Assembly (NCBI RefSeq): GCF_004354085.1 | Contig: NZ_SMSE01000002.1 | Coordinates: 1,017,392 to 1,081,391 of the forward strand | DNA length: 64,000 bases | Origin: Seongchinamella unica | GTDB lineage: Bacteria; Pseudomonadota; Gammaproteobacteria; Pseudomonadales; Halieaceae | Direction of reading: 5' to 3' | Shown: piece by piece, positions 1 to 8,115 of the stretch | Position numbering within the stretch: position 1 is the stretch's first letter | Layout: each line of letters starts with the position of its first letter | The notes under the pieces: generated by a model | Told to the model about the DNA's origin: nothing | Seen by the model: only the letters and a program-made list of their open reading frames with translations | Database searches by the model: none | Translations under genes and position numbers: made by a program

Positions 1-73
1 CGTGGCCCCAGACCGCGCCCGCGCCAACCATTGCCAAAACACCCACTGTCCTTAACGCTACTTGCTTAACCAT
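1..73 (-). CDS. N-terminus of an exported protein (partial)
   Basis: An ATG on the minus strand at 73 is preceded by a purine-rich GGAG about 10 bases upstream. It opens a frame running off the left edge. The roughly 24 visible residues start M-V-K-Q and continue as a hydrophobic Ala/Val/Gly stretch, which looks like a Sec signal peptide. The mature part is outside the window, so the function cannot be stated. Confidence 0.5.
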   Translation of the reverse strand, partial: MVKQVALRTVGVLAMVGAGAVWGH

Positions 74-249
74 TTGCCAGTCTCCTGTCCCGTTTAACCG
101 GATGACAAAATCCGTCTGTCCAGTATTGAACATTGCGCTACACTGAAGACCACTACATGCAGCAGTCACGGATACTAATAATTTGAAGGGGATTAAGCCT
201 GATCGAGAGGGGATATTGTGTTGATTTTTTTCTTTGCAAAGGCCGACGA

Positions 250-717
250 TTACCTCAGGGTAAAGAAATCGGACGCTACTCCCAGCGCAGAGAGCATCAG
301 GAAAATAACCGCGGCAGTGATCAGCAGGTTAACCGCGGTCTTGGGAGAATCGCCAGCCGACTGCGGCTGATATTCAGTGTGTGACGAGGCAGAACAGTGC
401 CCGGGCGTGACCTCTTCGACGGGGCCGTTAAAGCGGTAGCCTTTCTTCGCTATGGTTTCGATCAGATGCCGCTGATCTCTGTCTGCCAGTTGTGCGCGAA
501 GTAGCGAGACACAGCGGGTTACGCTTTCGTCGCTGGCGTAACGACCCTTCCAGGCCTCAGCAACCAGTGTATCTTTCGACACCACCTCGCCCCTGTGCCT
601 TATCAAACAGGCCAACACACTGCTGACCTGGGGCTGCAGATGTGTCGCCATTCCGCGGACACGGATCTCGCTGGCATCAGTATCAAAATCCACTTCACCG
701 ATACGATAGACCATCAT
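250..717 (-). CDS. Membrane-anchored winged-helix regulator (ToxR/CadC type)
   Basis: This 155-residue protein begins with an OmpR/ToxR-family winged-helix DNA-binding domain (about residues 5-100). The recognition region contains SDESVTRCVSLLR, and the wing carries the typical IETIAKKGYRF ending. A linker follows, then one hydrophobic segment (about 130-150) and a very short tail, so almost nothing reaches the periplasm. ToxR/CadC relatives are one-component regulators that bind DNA from the inner membrane. The lack of a periplasmic sensor domain suggests it senses through a partner or the membrane itself (inference). It is divergent from dusA, and an inverted repeat lies just upstream of its start. 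Its targets are unknown. Confidence 0.75.
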   Translation of the reverse strand: MMVYRIGEVDFDTDASEIRVRGMATHLQPQVSSVLACLIRHRGEVVSKDTLVAEAWKGRYASDESVTRCVSLLRAQLADRDQRHLIETIAKKGYRFNGPVEEVTPGHCSASSHTEYQPQSAGDSPKTAVNLLITAAVIFLMLSALGVASDFFTLR

Positions 718-734
718 AGGTCACCCATTCGCAC

Positions 735-754
735 TGTGGTGGTGATGCACCACA
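735..754. promoter_or_regulatory. Inverted repeat in the regulator/dusA intergenic region
   Basis: TGTGGTG and CACCACA form perfect 7-bp arms separated by 6 bp, just upstream of the membrane-anchored regulator's start (717) and within its likely promoter. It is a candidate autoregulatory site; there is no independent evidence of binding. Confidence 0.3.
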
Positions 755-926
755 AAGTATAGCAATCTGGCGGCGAGCCACCATATAAGGCGCTCTGATG
801 CTTAAACCATTTTGGCCTATCGAAAGACTTCCATTTAAGTAAAAAGCATAAATCCACAGGGCAGACCGGGTTATGTATTTCCGCTCCGCCTTCCCTGCCG
901 AAAAATTTCGCAACGGCCGGAATCCA

Positions 927-1970
927 ATGCAGGGTCGACTTCAGTTAGAATTGCCGCTGGATTCAACAAGCGCGCCCTCCATGACAAACGCACTCACAAC
1001 GTCCCGTCGATTTTCCATTGCCCCGATGATGGACTGGTCGGATCACCACTGCCGGTTCTTCTGGCGGCTGCTGACAAAACAGGCGCTGCTGTATACCGAG
1101 ATGGTCACCACCGGTGCCCTGATTCACGGCGACCGGGAGCGCTTCCTCCACTTCAACCCCGAGGAGCACCCGGTGGCCCTGCAACTTGGCGGCAGCAATC
1201 CCGGGGAACTGGCCCGCTGCGCCCGCTGGGCCGAGGACTGGCAATACGACGAGGTCAACCTCAATTGCGGCTGTCCCTCGGACCGGGTGCAGTCCGGGAT
1301 GTTCGGCGCCTGCCTGATGGCGCAACCGCAGCTGGTGGCCGATTGCGTGAAGGCCATGTGTGACAGCACGGCCCTGCCGGTCACGGTCAAGCACCGTATC
1401 GGCATCGACGACATGGAGTCCTACCAGCAGCTGCTGGATTTTGTCGCCCCGGTGGCCGAAGCGGGTTGCAGGGTATTCATCGTGCACGCGCGCAAGGCCT
1501 GGCTGCAGGGGCTGTCGCCGAAGGAAAATCGCGAGATACCGCCGCTGAACTACCCCTGGGTATACCGCCTCAAACAGGATATGCCGGCGCTCGAGGTCGT
1601 TATCAATGGCGGCATCCAGACGCTTGAGCAGTGCCGGCAACACCTCGAGCGGGTTGACGGGGTAATGATCGGGCGCGAGGCCTACCAGAACCCGTGGATG
1701 CTCGCCCAGGTAGACGCGCAGCTGTACGGGATAGACAAATCCCCAGTTTCCCGCGAAGATGTGATCGTCCAGTTGCTGCCCTACGTGGAACGGCAACTGG
1801 CTCGTGGTGTTCACCTGAATCACATTACCCGGCACATTCTGGGGCTCTACCAGAGTGTTCCCGGGGCACGTAAATTCCGGCGGCACCTGAGTGAAAACGC
1901 CTACAGGAAGGACGCGGGGCTGGCCGTCTTGACCGACGCTCTGGCCATGGTAAAACCGGCCGCCGCCTGA
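927..1970 (+). CDS. dusA: tRNA-dihydrouridine(20/20a) synthase DusA
   Basis: DusA is an FMN- and NADPH-dependent enzyme that reduces U20/U20a in the D-loop of tRNAs. The protein has the FSIAPMMDWSDHHCR opening of the TIM-barrel domain and the catalytic Cys in NLNCGCPSDRVQ. It also shows the VKHRIGIDD and VINGGIQT phosphate/FMN segments and the C-terminal helical RNA-binding domain (GARKFRRHLSE). Starting at 927 gives 347 residues, close to the family length and preceded by GGAA. In-frame ATGs at 873 and 981 are alternatives, and the conserved domain begins only after 981. It is followed 21 bp later by tal on the same strand. Confidence 0.93.
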   Translation: MQGRLQLELPLDSTSAPSMTNALTTSRRFSIAPMMDWSDHHCRFFWRLLTKQALLYTEMVTTGALIHGDRERFLHFNPEEHPVALQLGGSNPGELARCARWAEDWQYDEVNLNCGCPSDRVQSGMFGACLMAQPQLVADCVKAMCDSTALPVTVKHRIGIDDMESYQQLLDFVAPVAEAGCRVFIVHARKAWLQGLSPKENREIPPLNYPWVYRLKQDMPALEVVINGGIQTLEQCRQHLERVDGVMIGREAYQNPWMLAQVDAQLYGIDKSPVSREDVIVQLLPYVERQLARGVHLNHITRHILGLYQSVPGARKFRRHLSENAYRKDAGLAVLTDALAMVKPAAA

Positions 1971-1991
1971 GCCGCAGAACAGGAATCAACA

Positions 1992-2945
1992 GTGACAAGC
2001 AAACTAGATCAACTCAGGGCCATGACCGACGTGGTGGCCGATACCGGCGACATCGAGGCCATCCGCCGCTTCCAGCCACTGGACGCCACGACCAATCCCT
2101 CATTACTGCTCAAGGCAGCCGCGCTGCCCCACTACGCCGAGTTGCTCGACAAGGCGAAAGCATGGGCGACGGCACAGGGCGGCTCCGATGCGGAGCAACT
2201 GGCCAACTGCTGCGACCGTTTCGCCGTCGACGTCGGCAAGGAGATCCTGGCGATTATTCCCGGAAGAATCTCCACCGAAGTGGATGCCAGGTTGTCCTTC
2301 GACGCCACCGCCACCCGGGAACGTGCCCGTAAGCTGATCGGCATGTACGAGGAGGCCGGCATTGGCCGCGAACGCATCCTGATCAAAACGGCGTCTACCT
2401 GGGAGGGCATCCGCGCCGCCGCCGAGCTGGAGAAAGAAGGCATCAACTGCAACCTCACCCTGTTGTTCGGCTTTGGCCAGGCGGCAGCCTGTGCCGACGC
2501 CGGGGTTTTTCTCATCTCTCCTTTTGTCGGCCGTATCCTGGACTGGTACAAGGCCAACACCGAACTGGATATCGAGACCCCGCAGGACGATCCCGGGGTG
2601 CAGTCGGTCAGCCTTATTTACAATTACTACAAGACCCACGGCTACCAGACCGTGGTGATGGGCGCCAGCTTCCGCAATACCGGCGAAATCGAAGCCCTGG
2701 CCGGCTGTGACCGGCTGACCATCAGTCCGGCCCTGCTGGAGGAACTGGCGGCGGATAAAGGGGAACTGCCGCGTCAGCTGCAGGCGCACAGCGTCGCTTC
2801 CACGGCAGACAGACAGAACCCCAGTGAAGGCGAGTTCCGCTACGCCCTCAACGCCGACGCCATGGCCACAGAAAAACTGGCGGAAGGCATTCGCAATTTT
2901 GTCGGCGACCAGATCAAACTGGAACAACTGATCAGCACGCGATGA
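1992..2945 (+). CDS. tal: Transaldolase (TalB type)
   Basis: This 317-residue cytosolic transaldolase transfers a dihydroxyacetone unit between sedoheptulose-7-phosphate and glyceraldehyde-3-phosphate in the pentose phosphate pathway. The N-terminal DATTNPSL motif and the Schiff-base lysine in [13 protein letters not shown] are present. So are the NLTLLF and [11 protein letters not shown] segments and the later GASFRN motif. The length is that of the classical TalB/subfamily 1 enzymes. The stop overlaps the start of the next gene by 4 bp (ATGA), so the two are probably translationally coupled. A tal gene beside STAS/PP2C regulators and mlaA is also the order I recall from Pseudomonas. Confidence 0.95.
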   Translation: MTSKLDQLRAMTDVVADTGDIEAIRRFQPLDATTNPSLLLKAAALPHYAELLDKAKAWATAQGGSDAEQLANCCDRFAVDVGKEILAIIPGRISTEVDARLSFDATATRERARKLIGMYEEAGIGRERILIKTASTWEGIRAAAELEKEGINCNLTLLFGFGQAAACADAGVFLISPFVGRILDWYKANTELDIETPQDDPGVQSVSLIYNYYKTHGYQTVVMGASFRNTGEIEALAGCDRLTISPALLEELAADKGELPRQLQAHSVASTADRQNPSEGEFRYALNADAMATEKLAEGIRNFVGDQIKLEQLISTR

Positions 2946-3397
2946 TTGGCGCCCTCAAAGCCCTCTTCGAGCGACCGGACGCCGAGTCTGCAGAGGACCT
3001 GGCCCACCGTCTGCAACTGGCCTCGGCCGCCCTGCTCATCGAGACCGCTCGCGCGGATTTTACCCAGGACGCGGCCGAGCAGGAGACCATGGAGGCACTG
3101 CTCTGTACTACCCTGAAACTGGACGAGAAGGAGGTCAAACAGCTGATCTCCAGGGCCAGTGCGCGGGTGGACGAGTCTATCTCCCTCTACGAATTCACCC
3201 GGCTGATCAACGACCACTTCACCATGGAGCAGAAACTGCAGCTGGTGCACAACATGTGGATGGTCGCCTGGGCGGACAACAGCGTGGACAAGTACGAGGA
3301 GCACCTCATCCGGCAGGTGGCCGAGCTTACCTATGTCCCGCACCAGGATTACATCCGCAGCAAGCACCAGGCGCGGGACAAGGCGCTGGCCCTGTAG
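2942..3397 (+). CDS. TerB-like tellurite-resistance family protein
   Basis: This 151-residue all-helical protein matches the TerB/DjlA-like family, whose members bind metal through conserved acidic residues. The characteristic [19 protein letters not shown] segment (about residues 30-50) and the [22 protein letters not shown] segment (split here for length at [13 protein letters not shown] / HLIRQVAEL) are visible. It overlaps tal by 4 bp, so it lies in the tal transcript. A standalone TerB without other ter genes does not imply tellurite resistance, and its role is unknown. Confidence 0.8.
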   Translation: MIGALKALFERPDAESAEDLAHRLQLASAALLIETARADFTQDAAEQETMEALLCTTLKLDEKEVKQLISRASARVDESISLYEFTRLINDHFTMEQKLQLVHNMWMVAWADNSVDKYEEHLIRQVAELTYVPHQDYIRSKHQARDKALAL

Positions 3398-3399
3398 CC

Positions 3400-3882
3400 T
3401 CAGCCGTGCTCGAGGACCTCGAGCAGATCCTTGAAGCGAGCCCGGTTCTCAGCGGAAAGGTCCATCAGCACCCGGTGGGCTTCTATGACCTTGTTTTTCA
3501 CGTCGGCCTCGTCGCTGGCCACCTGGGGTAACTCTGCCACGTCGTCAGTGCTGGCGCAGGCCTCCTCGCGCAGGTCAAACAGGCGCTGGAAGCCCATACT
3601 TTTGAGCAGCCGGTTGATACCCGGATCGCAGGAGAAAATGGCAGGCTGGAAGTGATAGCGCTCTTCGGTCTTGATGGCCAGTTTGGCCAGCAACCCGAGG
3701 GTGGTGGAATCGATGCCCTCGACTTCGCACAGGTCCACCCAGACGCTGGCAAATTCCGGGTCGTCGAACATTTTGCGAAAGTAGGCGTCAATGGTGGTGC
3801 ACAGGGTCAGTCGTACGTCGCCCAGCATGCGAATAACGTACGCGCCATGGTGGCTGGCGGCCTGAATTTTCCCCTCGTGCAT
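3400..3882 (-). CDS. STAS-domain anti-sigma factor antagonist (RssC-like)
   Basis: About 160 residues when started at the ATG at 3882, which sits 1 bp after the stop of the upstream phosphatase gene. The first 100 residues form a STAS domain with the GIDSTTLGLLAKLAIK helix, which carries the serine/threonine normally phosphorylated in anti-anti-sigma factors. The last 50 residues form a charged helix. Family knowledge: such proteins are dephosphorylated by a PP2C partner and then sequester an anti-sigma factor. The directly upstream REC-PP2C gene is the expected partner. An upstream in-frame start (3945) would overlap that gene and is less likely. Confidence 0.85.
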   Translation of the reverse strand: MHEGKIQAASHHGAYVIRMLGDVRLTLCTTIDAYFRKMFDDPEFASVWVDLCEVEGIDSTTLGLLAKLAIKTEERYHFQPAIFSCDPGINRLLKSMGFQRLFDLREEACASTDDVAELPQVASDEADVKNKVIEAHRVLMDLSAENRARFKDLLEVLEHG

Positions 3883-3883
3883 C

Positions 3884-5065
3884 TCAGCCCCGCTTGCTGA
3901 TGAAAAGTGCGGCGATATCATCCGGTGCAGTGTCCACCTGGTCAAGCCCTAATCGTGTCACCATTTCTTCCGGTGAATTGGCTGTCTGCTCGAACACATT
4001 GAGGAAATACTTCTCTTTTTCAATGAGATTTTTGGGCGGCAGGATCTCCAGAATGCCGTCGGAAAAAAGGGCCAGCATGAAGCTGTCGGGCAGGTCGATC
4101 ATATGCTCTTCGTAGCTGGCATTGTCGATTATCCCGACCGCGGAGCCCTCGCCACGCAGATAGCGGGCTCCGTCGCCGGAAACCAGCACCGGTTGCGGCA
4201 AGTGACCGGCAACGCTGTAGCGCAGGCTGTTGCAAGCCATGTCCAGCACGCCCACCACCATGGTGGCAAATTTGCCCACCTCCAGGTCCATGATCTCCTT
4301 GTTGGCTCGCTTCAGCAGAGCCACCGGGCTGAGGATGGTGTCATCGTTCCTGCGCAGGAAGTCCGAGCGCTTGCGGGCGAACAGGTTCTTGAGCAGGACC
4401 GTGGCAAAAGCGGATGAACTGCCGTGGCCGGAAACATCGGCCATAAAGAAGGTGACGAAGTGGTCGCCGACGGTAAAGTAGTCGGTAAAATCGCCACTGA
4501 GGTAAAGCGAAGGTATCACCGTGTGGCTGAAAACGTAGTCCCCCAGCACCAGCGGTGAAACCGGCAGCATGCGCAATTGTACCTGCCGCCCCGCCTGCTG
4601 GTCCTGTTCCAGCATCTCAATGGTACCGGTGAGTTCCGTATTGGCCGCCTGCAGACTGCGACGTGACTCCTCCAGTTCACGCCGCACCTGGCGCTGGCGA
4701 ACACAGCGATTGAGGGAGCGCCGCAGTGCTTCCACGTCCTCTACCGGGCGGACAAAGAAATCGCTGGCGCCAACCCGCAGTGCCCGCATCATTCGCGAAG
4801 CCTCGGCTTCGTCACTGAACAGGATGACCGGGATCTGTACATCCATTTCCCGCAGGGTGCGCTCGGCCGAACTCCAGCTCAATCCTTCCATATCCATTTT
4901 ACAGAGAATGGCATCCAGGTCGGGCCGGGTATGCAGGAATTCGCGGGCGGCGTTGGCATCGGTGTACTTAAGTGCGGTGAAACCCAACTCTGTTACCAGC
5001 GCGGCCAGCTCTTCCAGGCGCTCTGGATCATCATCGGCGACAAGCGCAGTACCAATTGAGTCCAT
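3884..5065 (-). CDS. Response regulator with PP2C/SpoIIE phosphatase output (RssB-like)
   Basis: The protein has about 393 residues from the ATG at 5065. Residues 1-120 are a receiver domain: acidic pocket in ALVADDDPERLEE, phospho-acceptor Asp in LCKMDMEG, and ILFSDEAE. The usual Lys before Pro is Arg (FFVRPVED). A coiled-coil linker (about 125-170) leads to a SpoIIE-like Ser/Thr phosphatase with the metal-binding MADVSGHGSSSAF and DDIAALF motifs. It would dephosphorylate the STAS protein encoded 1 bp downstream, linking a two-component signal to sigma-factor control. This arrangement resembles Pseudomonas RssB/RssC or HsbR/HsbA. An upstream start at 5182 exists but adds a non-conserved leader. 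Confidence 0.87.
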   Translation of the reverse strand: MDSIGTALVADDDPERLEELAALVTELGFTALKYTDANAAREFLHTRPDLDAILCKMDMEGLSWSSAERTLREMDVQIPVILFSDEAEASRMMRALRVGASDFFVRPVEDVEALRRSLNRCVRQRQVRRELEESRRSLQAANTELTGTIEMLEQDQQAGRQVQLRMLPVSPLVLGDYVFSHTVIPSLYLSGDFTDYFTVGDHFVTFFMADVSGHGSSSAFATVLLKNLFARKRSDFLRRNDDTILSPVALLKRANKEIMDLEVGKFATMVVGVLDMACNSLRYSVAGHLPQPVLVSGDGARYLRGEGSAVGIIDNASYEEHMIDLPDSFMLALFSDGILEILPPKNLIEKEKYFLNVFEQTANSPEEMVTRLGLDQVDTAPDDIAALFISKRG

Positions 5066-5190
5066 GGGGGACCATGTGCTGTCTGTATTTGCCGAGACAC
5101 TACGCCCATCCCCGGGGGCAGGCAACCATTTATGGCCAGGATTGGGCAGGATTTCACACTTTTGCGCACTGCGATAGTGCACCAGCGAGG

Positions 5191-5916
5191 CTAGAAGTCT
5201 TCGAAGTCCTCACCTTCCTCAAAATCAGAGAAATCATCCGTGATCACCCCCTCATTGACGAACGCCTCCCGGTTGGACAGGTAGACGTCGCGAAGGAAGA
5301 TATAGCGGTCCCCGCTGATGAGCTCATCGGCTTCCAGCAGGCGGGCGCGGCCATCGATCAATTCCAGCCCCCAGAGGCTGTTACGCAGGGCAACGCTGGG
5401 CATGTAAGTGGGCACCGACGTATAGGCTTCAAAAATGGTACCGACGCCACTGCGCACGGTTCTGGGGCCAAAGAACGGCACCATCAGGTAGGGCCCGGAC
5501 TCGAATCCCCAGATCGACAGGGTGTGTCCGAAATCCGTGCGATAGGGTGGCACTCCCATGGGCGTGGCCACGTCGAATATACCGACCAGACCGATGGTGC
5601 TGTTGAGCAGGAAGCGACCACCGCTCTGCCCCGCCCCGGCAAACCGTCCCTGTAACACACTGTTAATGGCCGAGTTGAAGTCATAAAAGTTGGCGAACAC
5701 ATTGCCCACGCCACGCTTGGCAAAACCGGGCAAAACCCAGTCATAACCCACCGCCACCGGGCGGATAAGGTATTTGTCCAGGCTGTTGTTGACGCTGAAC
5801 ATCACCCGGTTGAAGGGCTCAAGCGGATCCACATTGCGCTGTTCTTCCTCGGCACCGCTAACGGCGACAGGAAGAGCCAGTGCGAACAACAGCAGCAGCA
5901 AACGGGAGAGCGTCAT
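5191..5916 (-). CDS. mlaA: MlaA/VacJ family phospholipid-transport protein
   Basis: MlaA sits in the outer membrane and passes mislocalised phospholipids from the outer leaflet to MlaC, keeping lipid asymmetry. The 241-residue protein has a signal peptide and then the hallmark DPLEPFNRVMFSVN motif. It also shows FANFYDFNSAINS, GRFLLNSTIGLVGIFDVA and the MVPFFGPRTVRSGVG segment. The C-terminus is an acidic, Phe/Asp/Glu-rich tail. No cysteine lies at the end of the signal peptide (LALPVAVSGAEEE), so unlike E. coli MlaA it is not an obvious lipoprotein. The regulator pair begins about 125 bp downstream on the same strand. Confidence 0.92.
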   Translation of the reverse strand: MTLSRLLLLLFALALPVAVSGAEEEQRNVDPLEPFNRVMFSVNNSLDKYLIRPVAVGYDWVLPGFAKRGVGNVFANFYDFNSAINSVLQGRFAGAGQSGGRFLLNSTIGLVGIFDVATPMGVPPYRTDFGHTLSIWGFESGPYLMVPFFGPRTVRSGVGTIFEAYTSVPTYMPSVALRNSLWGLELIDGRARLLEADELISGDRYIFLRDVYLSNREAFVNEGVITDDFSDFEEGEDFEDF

Positions 5917-5983
5917 TTATCGGGAAATACCTGTACTCAGAGGCGCAGATGGTAAGCGCGAACCGGGCTTCTGACAAGTCCGG

Positions 5984-6727
5984 CTAGCGGACGACCAGAA
6001 CGCCCAATTGTATCATCTGCTCGAGTTGCTGCAGACCGAAGTCGTGGAGTTGCGCCGGCGGCAACTGCATTTCTTCGGCCAGGGTCGCCAGGATTTCGAC
6101 AGAGGAGGCAGAGTCGTTATCGCGGGTGAGCTCCAGCAGGCGCGCGCTGGCCGCGTTGAGTTCGATAAAGCCCACCGTGTCCTGGCGATTCCGGTAGACC
6201 ACCAGGTAGGTCGGCTGCTCAGCCGAGTCCGGGCGATAGTCAGCGCCTATCCGGTGCACTGGAAACCGGTAGCTGAGCACCCAGGCCAGCGGCGAGAGCA
6301 GCGGACAGGCGGATTCGACATCCACCTCGCCCACCATCGCCGGCAGCTCGTCTTCGGCGATGTCGAGCGCCAGTTCCACCCACTCGTAATGGGCCAGCTC
6401 CGCCATGAAGGGTGGATCGCACTCGCGCAATGCGTGTTCGTTGAGCAGGTAGCTGATGAATTCCTGGCTGATTTCGAGAAAGTACGGTGATTGACAGCGA
6501 TGCGCGTCCATAAACAGGCGCACCAGCTCATCCCACGCCTGCTGTGGATACAGGCTGCGCAACACCGGAAAACCACCGCTGATAAAGCCCTCGATATTGT
6601 TGTAGATCAGCTCCCGGTAAATTTTCAGCCGGCGCTCCTCGATACCCGCGGGTGCCGGTGAGCGGTCAGGATCCCGCAGATGCGCGGCCATTGCCAACTG
6701 GGCATCGCGCAGGCTGGCCGTACTCAT
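5984..6727 (-). CDS. bufC: BufC/HvfC family RiPP recognition protein (DUF2063)
   Basis: This 247-residue protein has the DUF2063 N-terminal helical domain ([19 protein letters not shown] and FPVLRSLYP) and a C-terminal part resembling a RiPP-recognition fold with ...[12 protein letters not shown]. Family knowledge: BufC/HvfC is the partner that presents the bufferin precursor to the DUF692 oxidase. Its start overlaps the bufB stop by 4 bp (ATGA), so it is the last gene of a three-gene operon bufA-bufB-bufC. No DoxX-like or sigma-factor gene is attached, although these often accompany such operons. Confidence 0.88.
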   Translation of the reverse strand: MSTASLRDAQLAMAAHLRDPDRSPAPAGIEERRLKIYRELIYNNIEGFISGGFPVLRSLYPQQAWDELVRLFMDAHRCQSPYFLEISQEFISYLLNEHALRECDPPFMAELAHYEWVELALDIAEDELPAMVGEVDVESACPLLSPLAWVLSYRFPVHRIGADYRPDSAEQPTYLVVYRNRQDTVGFIELNAASARLLELTRDNDSASSVEILATLAEEMQLPPAQLHDFGLQQLEQMIQLGVLVVR

Positions 6728-7581
6728 CGTTCACCCACCGCTTGCTGTCGTCCGGCGGCAGCGGCCGCCTGTAATTGCCTGATCTGCTCTACCTCGAGCA
6801 ACAGCGCCGCCAGCGGCGGCAGGTTGAAGTCACGCTCCAGCAGGGTGGGCAGTACGCCGGCCCGGCGATAAGCCTGTGCCAGCAGTTGCCACACCGGGTC
6901 GATCACATCCGTGCCGTGAGTATCCACCTTGAGATCGTCGGCCTCATCGTAGTGACCTGCCACGTGGATGTAGCGGGCCCTCTCCAGGGGCAGGGCGTCG
7001 AGAAACCCGAGGGCATCGTATCCATGATTGATGCTGTTGACGTAGATGTTGTTGACATCCAGCAGCAGGTCGCAGCCACTTTCGGCCAGCACCGCGCCGA
7101 TGAACTCCGCCTCGCTTAAATCGGTGTGGGTCTGGGCGTAATAGGAGGCGTTTTCCAGCGCAATGGGGGCGCCGATAATATCCTGCACCTGGCGCACCCG
7201 GTCGGCCACATAGTGCACCGCCTCCTCGGTAAAGGGGATGGGCAGGAGATCGTACAGGTGCCCGTCTGCCGCACAGTAGGTCAGGTGCTCACTGTAGAGT
7301 GGCACATCGAACTCGTCCATGAACCGACGGACCGACCTGACCAGGTCCTGGTCCAGCGGGTCAGGACCGCCAATATCCAGCGACAATCCGTGCAAAACGA
7401 TGGGGAAGCGCTCAGCCAGGGTGCGGAACTGCCGCCCGAAGCGGCCGCCGACGCCGACCCAGTTCTCCGGCGCCACTTCCATAAAATCCACGGCCCCGGG
7501 ATCCATAGACAGAAGCGGGCCCAGAAGGGCCCGTCTCAGGCCGAGTCCCGCTCCCTGGAACCCGGAGGTGTTGTCAGGCAT
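6724..7581 (-). CDS. bufB: BufB, multinuclear non-heme iron oxidase (DUF692/UPF0276)
   Basis: The 285-residue TIM-barrel protein carries the DUF692 metal-ligand motifs in order: [46 protein letters not shown] and [12 protein letters not shown]. Enzymes of this family (MNIO) use a mixed-valent iron centre to modify cysteines of peptide substrates. In bufferins they convert the Cys of EGKCG motifs to 5-thiooxazole, which creates copper-binding sites (established for characterised members). The ATG at 7581 overlaps the bufA TGA by one base, so translation is coupled to the precursor. A GTG/ATG four codons further upstream is possible but would overlap bufA more. Confidence 0.92.
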   Translation of the reverse strand: MPDNTSGFQGAGLGLRRALLGPLLSMDPGAVDFMEVAPENWVGVGGRFGRQFRTLAERFPIVLHGLSLDIGGPDPLDQDLVRSVRRFMDEFDVPLYSEHLTYCAADGHLYDLLPIPFTEEAVHYVADRVRQVQDIIGAPIALENASYYAQTHTDLSEAEFIGAVLAESGCDLLLDVNNIYVNSINHGYDALGFLDALPLERARYIHVAGHYDEADDLKVDTHGTDVIDPVWQLLAQAYRRAGVLPTLLERDFNLPPLAALLLEVEQIRQLQAAAAAGRQQAVGER

Positions 7582-7937
7582 CAGCCGCCGCACTTACCTT
7601 CGGCGCCTTTGCCTTCAGACTTGCCCTCACCGCACTTGCCTTCGCCGCACTTGCCTTCGCCTTCAGACTTGGCCTCACCGCACTTGCCTTCGCCGCACTT
7701 GCCTTCACCTTCAGACTTGGCCTCACCGCACTTGCCTTCGCCTTCAGACTTGGCCTCACCGCACTTGCCTTCGCCGCACTTGCCGTCTTTATGCTTGTCG
7801 TAGTTAGCCAGGTCATACCCGCCGCTCAACTGCTGGGCAGAGAAGGGGTTCACCTCAGCGGAAGCCAGAGGTGCGATTGACGAAGCCAGAAATGCTGCAC
7901 CGAGGGCGGCAGCAAGAGGTTTTTTAGATTGAGCCAT
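7581..7937 (-). CDS. bufA: Bufferin precursor BufA with Cys-rich EGKCG repeats
   Basis: The 118-residue precursor has an N-terminal signal peptide (about 1-27, [13 protein letters not shown]... ending ASA). A short linker ([15 protein letters not shown]) leads to a low-complexity tail with eight cysteines. Each cysteine sits in a [DE]-G-K-C-G unit, several separated by EAKSEG or similar spacers. Bufferins are periplasmic metal buffers, usually for copper, modified in the cytosol by BufB/BufC before export. The repeats also make the DNA an imperfect tandem repeat (7600-7790), so copy number may vary between strains (inference). The start has a GGGAAUA-like Shine-Dalgarno region. Confidence 0.92.
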   Translation of the reverse strand: MAQSKKPLAAALGAAFLASSIAPLASAEVNPFSAQQLSGGYDLANYDKHKDGKCGEGKCGEAKSEGEGKCGEAKSEGEGKCGEGKCGEAKSEGEGKCGEGKCGEGKSEGKGAEGKCGG

Positions 7938-8030
7938 GTTGTATTCCCTGTATCTAATCCGAGGTTTTTAGTGACACACGCCACCGGGCTGAACAACTTA
8001 CCGCGGCTAACGCGTGTTGCAGGTTATGAC

Positions 8031-8060
8031 CGGGCTTCGTTGGGTAAGTTTCAAAGCCCG
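8031..8060 (-). terminator. Hairpin between hrpA and bufA
   Basis: CGGGCTT and AAGCCCG form 7-bp arms around a 16-nt loop, downstream of hrpA and in the putative leader of bufA. No clear T-tract follows on the minus strand. It could be an hrpA terminator of poor quality or a leader structure for bufA. Confidence 0.3.
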
Positions 8061-8115
8061 AGCAAAACAGTCGGTAATTTTTCACATTCAAACCAAAAGG
8101 GCAATGAACAATAAC

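Noticed and set aside
7126..7803. Plus-strand frame rich in Pro-His-Leu-Pro-Ser repeats
   Set aside because: It is the antisense of the BufA repeats, so its repeat pattern follows from them.
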